DNA of 64,000 nt, taken from positions 1-64,000 of the forward strand of contig CAZKTS010000038.1 in NCBI GenBank assembly GCA_964555735.1, written 5' to 3'. Positions 60,579 through 64,000 of the stretch are shown in pieces (the first letter of the stretch is position 1; the number at the start of each line of letters is the position of its first letter). Source of the stretch: CAZKTS01 sp964555735 (GTDB lineage Bacteria; Actinomycetota; Acidimicrobiia; IMCC26256; PALSA-555). Below the pieces are notes generated by a model that worked only from the letters and a program-made list of their open reading frames with translations, had not been told where the DNA came from and did not search any database. The position numbers and the translations under genes were made by a program.

Positions 60579-60953
60579 GTGACCACGAGGGCGCTGCGCG
60601 AGCGCCTCCGCGACGACCACGCCGATCTCCTGCAGCTCCTCCAGCAGTACGAGCTCGGCACGAGGAACGGCGCGGCCCTCGAAGCCGCGACCCAACGCCA
60701 CGTGCAGGCCGTAGAGGCCGTGCTGGTGCCGGCCGCGCGCGCGCAGCGGCCCGCACCCGACGCGTCGATCGACGCGATCGGCGCCGCGCTCGACGATGTG
60801 CGCCGAGCGGCCCCGGTGGGCTCGCAGCTCAGGGAGCCGCTCATGCGCCTCGTCGCCCTGGAGGACCTGCTCGTCGACGGCCTCGACGACGCCACCCAGG
60901 CAGGTCTGGGTGAGGACTTCGCACAGCACCAAGCCGACGTCGGCAACAGCTGA
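60579..60953 (+). CDS. All-helical hypothetical protein, 124 aa
   Basis: From GTG 60579 the protein starts TTRALRERLRDDHADLLQLL and continues as helices with QQYELGTRNGAALEAATQRH and LREPLMRLVALEDLLVDGLD. The arrangement recalls hemerythrin-like four-helix bundles but the metal-binding H-HxxxE pattern cannot be completed. The start is uncertain; the frame is open upstream but antisense to a convincing gene. It lies 23 bp before the DUF7218-like gene, possibly in the same transcript. Confidence 0.6.
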   Translation: MTTRALRERLRDDHADLLQLLQQYELGTRNGAALEAATQRHVQAVEAVLVPAARAQRPAPDASIDAIGAALDDVRRAAPVGSQLREPLMRLVALEDLLVDGLDDATQAGLGEDFAQHQADVGNS

Positions 60954-60976
60954 CGTCCCCAGCACGGAGGAAGATC

Positions 60977-61228
60977 ATGCCGAGCAAGCGAGCCAACGTG
61001 AAGAACGAGAAGCAGTACGAAGCCCTCAAGGACAAGGGCATGTCGAAGTCACGCGCGGCCAAGATCGCCAACTCGCCCGGCGCATCGAAGCGCGGCGGGA
61101 AGAGCTCGGGCTCAGCCGCGTCGAAGAGGTCCTCGGGGACGGGCTCGGGCGGCAACCGTTCGCAGAAGGCCAAGGCCGGAAGCAAGGGTGGCAAGGCCAC
61201 CGCGCGGAAGCGCTCGCGCTCGTCATGA
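60977..61228 (+). CDS. DUF7218-like small basic protein
   Basis: ATG 60977 has a strong GGAGG ribosome site. The 83-residue product begins MPSKRANVKNEKQYEALKDK and KGMSKSRAAKIANSPGASKR, a motif I know as conserved in small DUF7218-type proteins, followed by a Ser/Gly/Lys-rich tail that is strongly basic and probably disordered, as expected for nucleic-acid binding. The stop overlaps the ATG of the copper-storage-like gene (ATGA). Role unknown. Confidence 0.8.
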   Translation: MPSKRANVKNEKQYEALKDKGMSKSRAAKIANSPGASKRGGKSSGSAASKRSSGTGSGGNRSQKAKAGSKGGKATARKRSRSS

Positions 61229-61626
61229 CGACCGAGCCGATCCTCGACACCGGCCTCGGCACCTACGGCATCGACACCCACCTGCTCGCCGGCGCGGTCG
61301 ATTCGCTCGAGCGGTGCGCGGCCGCGTGCACCACGTGCGCGGACCTGTGTGTGATCGAGACACCCGGACCGGCGCACGTCACGTGCATCAGGCGGTGCTG
61401 GGCGACTGCAGACCTGTGCCGCGCGCTGGCGACGACGGTCGCTCGCGACGGTGCGGTCGAGCCCGGTGTCCTCGGACGCCTGCTCGACGGCTGCCGAGAG
61501 CTCTGTCGTTCGACGGCCGCCGAGTGCGAGCGCCACGACACGGACCACTGTCGCGAGTGCGCCGAGCTCTGTCGCCGGTGCGCGTCCGCCTGTGCGGCTC
61601 TCGAGAAGGAGCTCGCCGCACCCTGA
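61225..61626 (+). CDS. Csp3-like four-helix-bundle copper storage protein
   Basis: The 133-residue protein contains 15 cysteines spaced along helices: ERCAAACTTCADLC, HVTCIRRCWATADLC, DGCRELCRSTAAECERH, DHCRECAELCRRCASAC. This is the pattern of Csp-type four-helix bundles (formerly DUF326), which store many Cu(I) ions on Cys residues lining the bundle core. There is no signal peptide, so the cytosolic Csp3 type is expected. It is translationally coupled to the DUF7218-like gene by a 4-bp overlap, an unusual pairing. Confidence 0.88.
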   Translation: MTTEPILDTGLGTYGIDTHLLAGAVDSLERCAAACTTCADLCVIETPGPAHVTCIRRCWATADLCRALATTVARDGAVEPGVLGRLLDGCRELCRSTAAECERHDTDHCRECAELCRRCASACAALEKELAAP

Positions 61627-61635
61627 CGCGGCCGC

Positions 61636-62121
61636 TCAGCGGGCGGCGCCGCTTCGCGGAGCGCCGCGCGCTCGTTCGAGCACGCGGTCGGCAAAGCCGG
61701 CTGCGTCGTCGCCCTCGACCACATCGACGACGGCGCCGTCCGCACCCACGAGCACCGCGACCGGATGGTCGGGTGGATCGTCGCCGAGGAACGCGTGGGA
61801 GATCGCGTGTGCCTCGTCGGCGAGGATCGTGACGGCGTACTGCGCCTCCTCACTCATGGCCCGCAACTCCCGAGGGGAGGACGGGAGGACCACGAGCAGC
61901 TGCCAGCGCCGGTGCCCGAACTCGACCAGGCACTCGTCGAGCTCGGCGAGCGCGACCTGGCCGGTGGGATCGCGGCCATCGGCCAGGAAGACCAGTGCGA
62001 CAGGGACCTTCCCGTGGAAGGAGTCCGCGTCGAGCGTCTGACCGTTGCTCGACGGCGCCCGGAAGGGCGGGGCGGGGTCACCGACGCGCACACCGACCCG
62101 GGTGTCGTCCGCTGCGCTCAT
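61636..62121 (-). CDS. Peroxiredoxin-like protein lacking the peroxidatic cysteine
   Basis: A thioredoxin-fold protein of 161 aa: VGDPAPPFRAPSSNGQTLDA, FHGKVPVALVFLADGRDPTG and VLVGADGAVVDVVEGD align with AhpC/TSA peroxiredoxins. The peroxidatic cysteine expected after the FxxxxTxxC segment is missing (DGRDPTGQ instead), and the only Cys is in LDECLVEFG further on. It may therefore be a non-peroxidase relative, or use that other cysteine. It is convergent with the copper-storage gene with 9 bp between stops and divergent from the F420-dependent enzyme. Confidence 0.8.
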   Translation of the reverse strand: MSAADDTRVGVRVGDPAPPFRAPSSNGQTLDADSFHGKVPVALVFLADGRDPTGQVALAELDECLVEFGHRRWQLLVVLPSSPRELRAMSEEAQYAVTILADEAHAISHAFLGDDPPDHPVAVLVGADGAVVDVVEGDDAAGFADRVLERARGAPRSGAAR

Positions 62122-62305
62122 ACTGCTCTCCTCGCTCGGGCGATCGCTCCGCCTCGCCACGGAGCCTCCACGCACGCGTGCCCCCTTGCCACCTCTCGAA
62201 AACGTCGGAGGTCTCACAACAGGTTTCACGACCGCAGCACCCGGGCAAGCGACCCACGACCCCTCAATGTCTTCTTCCGAGAGCACGCTTGCCGAGGAGC
62301 ACGCC

Positions 62306-63274
62306 ATGGCCAACAGCTTCGGGTACACCCTCTCCAGCGAGGAGCACGGGCCGCGCGACCTCGCCCAGAACGCGGCGTTCGCCGAGTCGTTCGGGTTCGA
62401 CTTCGTCTCGGTCTCCGACCACTTCCACCCTTGGCTCGACGCGCAAGGGCACTCCCCGTTCGTCTGGGCGGTGCTCGGCGCGGTTTCGGAACGCACCGAG
62501 CAGATCGGTGTGGCGGTCGGGGTGACCTGCCCCATCGTCCGGGTGCACCCCGCGATCGTCGCTCAGGCCGCGGCCACGACCTCGCTGCTCAGTGAGGGCC
62601 GGTTCTCGCTCGGCGTCGGTACCGGTGAGGCGCTCAACGAGCACATCCTCGGGCATCGGTGGCCCCGTCCCGAGGTGCGGCGGGCCATGCTCGAAGAGGC
62701 CGTCGAGATCATGCGCGCGCTCTGGACCGGTGAGACCATCGATCATCGGGGCGCGTTCTACGAGGTCGAGAACGCGCGCCTCTTCGATCCCCCGGAGCAG
62801 GACCTGCCGGTGATCGTGTCGGGCTTCGGCGACGCGGCCACCGAGCTCGCGGGCCGGATCGGCGACGGCTTCTGGGGCCACGCACCGGACCCGGACACGA
62901 TCGCGACGTACCGCGGCGCGGGGGGCACCGGACCCGCCTACGCGCAGCTCAACCTGTGCTGGGCGGCCGACGAGGAGTCGGCCCGCAAGACCGTGCATCG
63001 GGTCTGGGCCAACGGCGCGATCCCGGGCCAGCTCTCCCAGGACCTCCCGACGTGGACGCACTTCGAGCAGGCCGCCGAGCTCGTCGACGAGGACGCGGCG
63101 GTCGCATCAGTGCCCTGCGGCCCCGACATCGCGGAAGCGATGGCCAAGACGGTGCGCGAGTACGTGACCGCGGGCTACGACCACCTCTACTTCCACCAGA
63201 TCGGCCCGGATCAGGAAGGGTTCTTCGGCTTCTGGGAGCGCGAGCTCGCCGCTGCGGTCCGCGAGGTTGGCTGA
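62306..63274 (+). CDS. F420-dependent LLM oxidoreductase (F420-glucose-6-phosphate dehydrogenase-like)
   Basis: A 322-residue TIM-barrel LLM protein of the Fgd/G6PD-like subgroup: FGYTLSSEEHGPRDLAQNAA, FDFVSVSDHFHPWLDAQGHS, GRFSLGVGTGEALNEHILG, YFHQIGPDQEGFFGFWEREL. The conserved His-Phe-His near the N terminus fits F420-dependent dehydrogenases. It reduces F420 with a sugar phosphate or other hydroxy-compound. ATG 62306 was selected for its GAGGAG ribosome site; ATG 62267 is a weaker alternative. The last 64 bp overlap the convergent DUF72 gene. Confidence 0.9.
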   Translation: MANSFGYTLSSEEHGPRDLAQNAAFAESFGFDFVSVSDHFHPWLDAQGHSPFVWAVLGAVSERTEQIGVAVGVTCPIVRVHPAIVAQAAATTSLLSEGRFSLGVGTGEALNEHILGHRWPRPEVRRAMLEEAVEIMRALWTGETIDHRGAFYEVENARLFDPPEQDLPVIVSGFGDAATELAGRIGDGFWGHAPDPDTIATYRGAGGTGPAYAQLNLCWAADEESARKTVHRVWANGAIPGQLSQDLPTWTHFEQAAELVDEDAAVASVPCGPDIAEAMAKTVREYVTAGYDHLYFHQIGPDQEGFFGFWERELAAAVREVG

Positions 63275-64000
63275 GCCACGGCAAAGCCGTGCGCGTCGAG
63301 CAGGCGCGAGAAACGCGCCGCGTCGTCGGGCGCGGCGGCACCGGGATCGTTGTTGAAGTTCACCCACGCCTCGGCGTCGGTGCCGTAGGTCGATGCCAGC
63401 CGCTCGCACCAGGTAGCAAGCGCGCGCCGTCCGTACGACGGCCGGTCGTGCGCACGCCCCTCGTGGAACCGCACGTACGCCCAATCGGCCGTCCTGACCA
63501 ACGGACCGTGGGCGCCGCGTCGGTCCCACCACACGAGCGGGGCCTGGTGCTCGTACAAGACGTCGTACACCGCATCGACGTGCCACCGCTCGTCGCGCAC
63601 CTCGACCGCGACCTTCGTGTCGGCGCCGAACGCGTCGAGAGTGGCGGCCAGCCGCCCCGCATCACACCGGAAGCGGGGCGGCAGCTGGAGGAGCACGACA
63701 CCGAGCTTCGGTCCCAGGCGACGCGCCGCGCGCAGCAGCAGACGCGTGGGCTCACCGGGCGAGCGCAAGCGGCGGATGTGGGTGAGGTACCGGCTGGCCT
63801 TGACGGTGAAGACGAAGTCGGAGGGCGTCGCGGTGGCCCAGCGCTCGAAGGTCTCCTCGGTGGGGAGCCGGTAGAAGGAGTTGTTCACCTCGACGGTCCG
63901 AAATCGCGTCGCATACTCCTCGAGCCATCGGCGCTGCGGCAGGCCGCGCGGGTAGAAGGTCCCGCGCCAGTCGGCGTACTGCCAGCCCGACGTGCCGATC
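63211..64000 (-). CDS. DUF72 family protein, 5' end outside window
   Basis: The frame is open to the right edge, where it reads IGTSGWQYADWRGTFYPRGL, the usual start region of DUF72 (YecE-like) proteins; only a few N-terminal residues are missing. Further motifs are FRTVEVNNSFYRLP, FVFTVKASRYLTHIRRL, VVLLQLPPRFRC, VAVEVRDERWH and WAYVRFHEGR. DUF72 is a TIM-barrel family of unknown enzymatic role, sometimes linked to iron-sulfur biology. The 3' end overlaps the F420-dependent gene by 64 bp. Confidence 0.9.
   Translation of the reverse strand, partial: IGTSGWQYADWRGTFYPRGLPQRRWLEEYATRFRTVEVNNSFYRLPTEETFERWATATPSDFVFTVKASRYLTHIRRLRSPGEPTRLLLRAARRLGPKLGVVLLQLPPRFRCDAGRLAATLDAFGADTKVAVEVRDERWHVDAVYDVLYEHQAPLVWWDRRGAHGPLVRTADWAYVRFHEGRAHDRPSYGRRALATWCERLASTYGTDAEAWVNFNNDPGAAAPDDAARFSRLLDAHGFAVAQPTSRTAAASSRSQKPKNPS

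Overview
The window is a high-GC (visually about 70%), densely packed actinobacterial chromosome segment. The gene content fits an environmental Actinomycetota, plausibly Acidimicrobiia. Supporting signs are two F420-type luciferase-like oxidoreductases, a fused tandem acyl-CoA dehydrogenase of the FadE34 type, DUF6325 and SHOCT small proteins, a GPGG-type small membrane protein, an LAxTG-type cell-wall sorting signal, DtxR/IdeR-like iron boxes and RsbU/RsbW-like stress regulators. Most operons use 4-bp stop/start overlaps. No rRNA, intact tRNA, insertion sequence, prophage or CRISPR array was seen. These are homology judgements made by eye from motifs; no database search was possible.

Layout. 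1-6432: 5'-part of a giant minus-strand membrane-anchored Ig-repeat protein running off the left edge. 6608-12083: small proteins, a split PEP-synthase/rifampin-phosphotransferase-like pair (one half fused to a cyclic-nucleotide domain) and a PhoD-like phosphatase. 12189-16681: coupled aminoglycoside-phosphotransferase-like and acyl-CoA-synthetase-like genes, then a GH15 glycosidase. 16771-24813: lipoprotein, SHOCT/DUF6325 pair, DrrAB-type ABC exporter, SRPBCC protein, hydrolase, a frameshifted zinc alcohol dehydrogenase and the fused acyl-CoA dehydrogenase. 24876-30669: solute-binding protein, PI-PLC-like enzyme, fatty acid desaturase, small membrane protein, SnoaL/LLM pair and a small acidic protein.

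30674-36858 is a five-gene minus-strand operon joined by four successive 4-bp overlaps: nucleotide-sugar dehydrogenase, phosphoglucose/phosphomannose isomerase, secreted beta-helix protein, processive family 2 glycosyltransferase, and a beta-helix protein carrying the YGIDPHD catalytic motif of mannuronan C5-epimerases. It reads as an alginate-like uronic-acid exopolysaccharide pathway in a Gram-positive lineage. A PucR-type regulator is divergent from it. 38334-42255 holds a ParB-domain protein, an SGNH hydrolase and an MprAB-like two-component system.

42182-50999 looks like an iron-controlled heme-acquisition locus. Two tandem DtxR/IdeR-like boxes (47887-47925) lie between a heme oxygenase operon (followed by a complete Dpp-type ABC importer) and two divergent surface proteins built from neocarzinostatin-like domains, one ending in an LAFTG sorting signal. 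A DUF2470 protein, a domain known from heme-utilisation proteins, follows. This system and the alginate-like operon are the two most novel parts of the window.

51064-64000: two PAP2 phosphatases, a diacylglycerol-kinase-like enzyme and a YihY/BrkB protein (lipid metabolism); stress partner-switching proteins (MEDS-HATPase, STAS, RsbW-like, RsbU-like) without a sigma factor; small membrane and lipoproteins; a Csp-type copper-storage protein; a peroxiredoxin-like protein lacking the usual cysteine; an F420-dependent dehydrogenase; and a DUF72 gene cut by the right edge.
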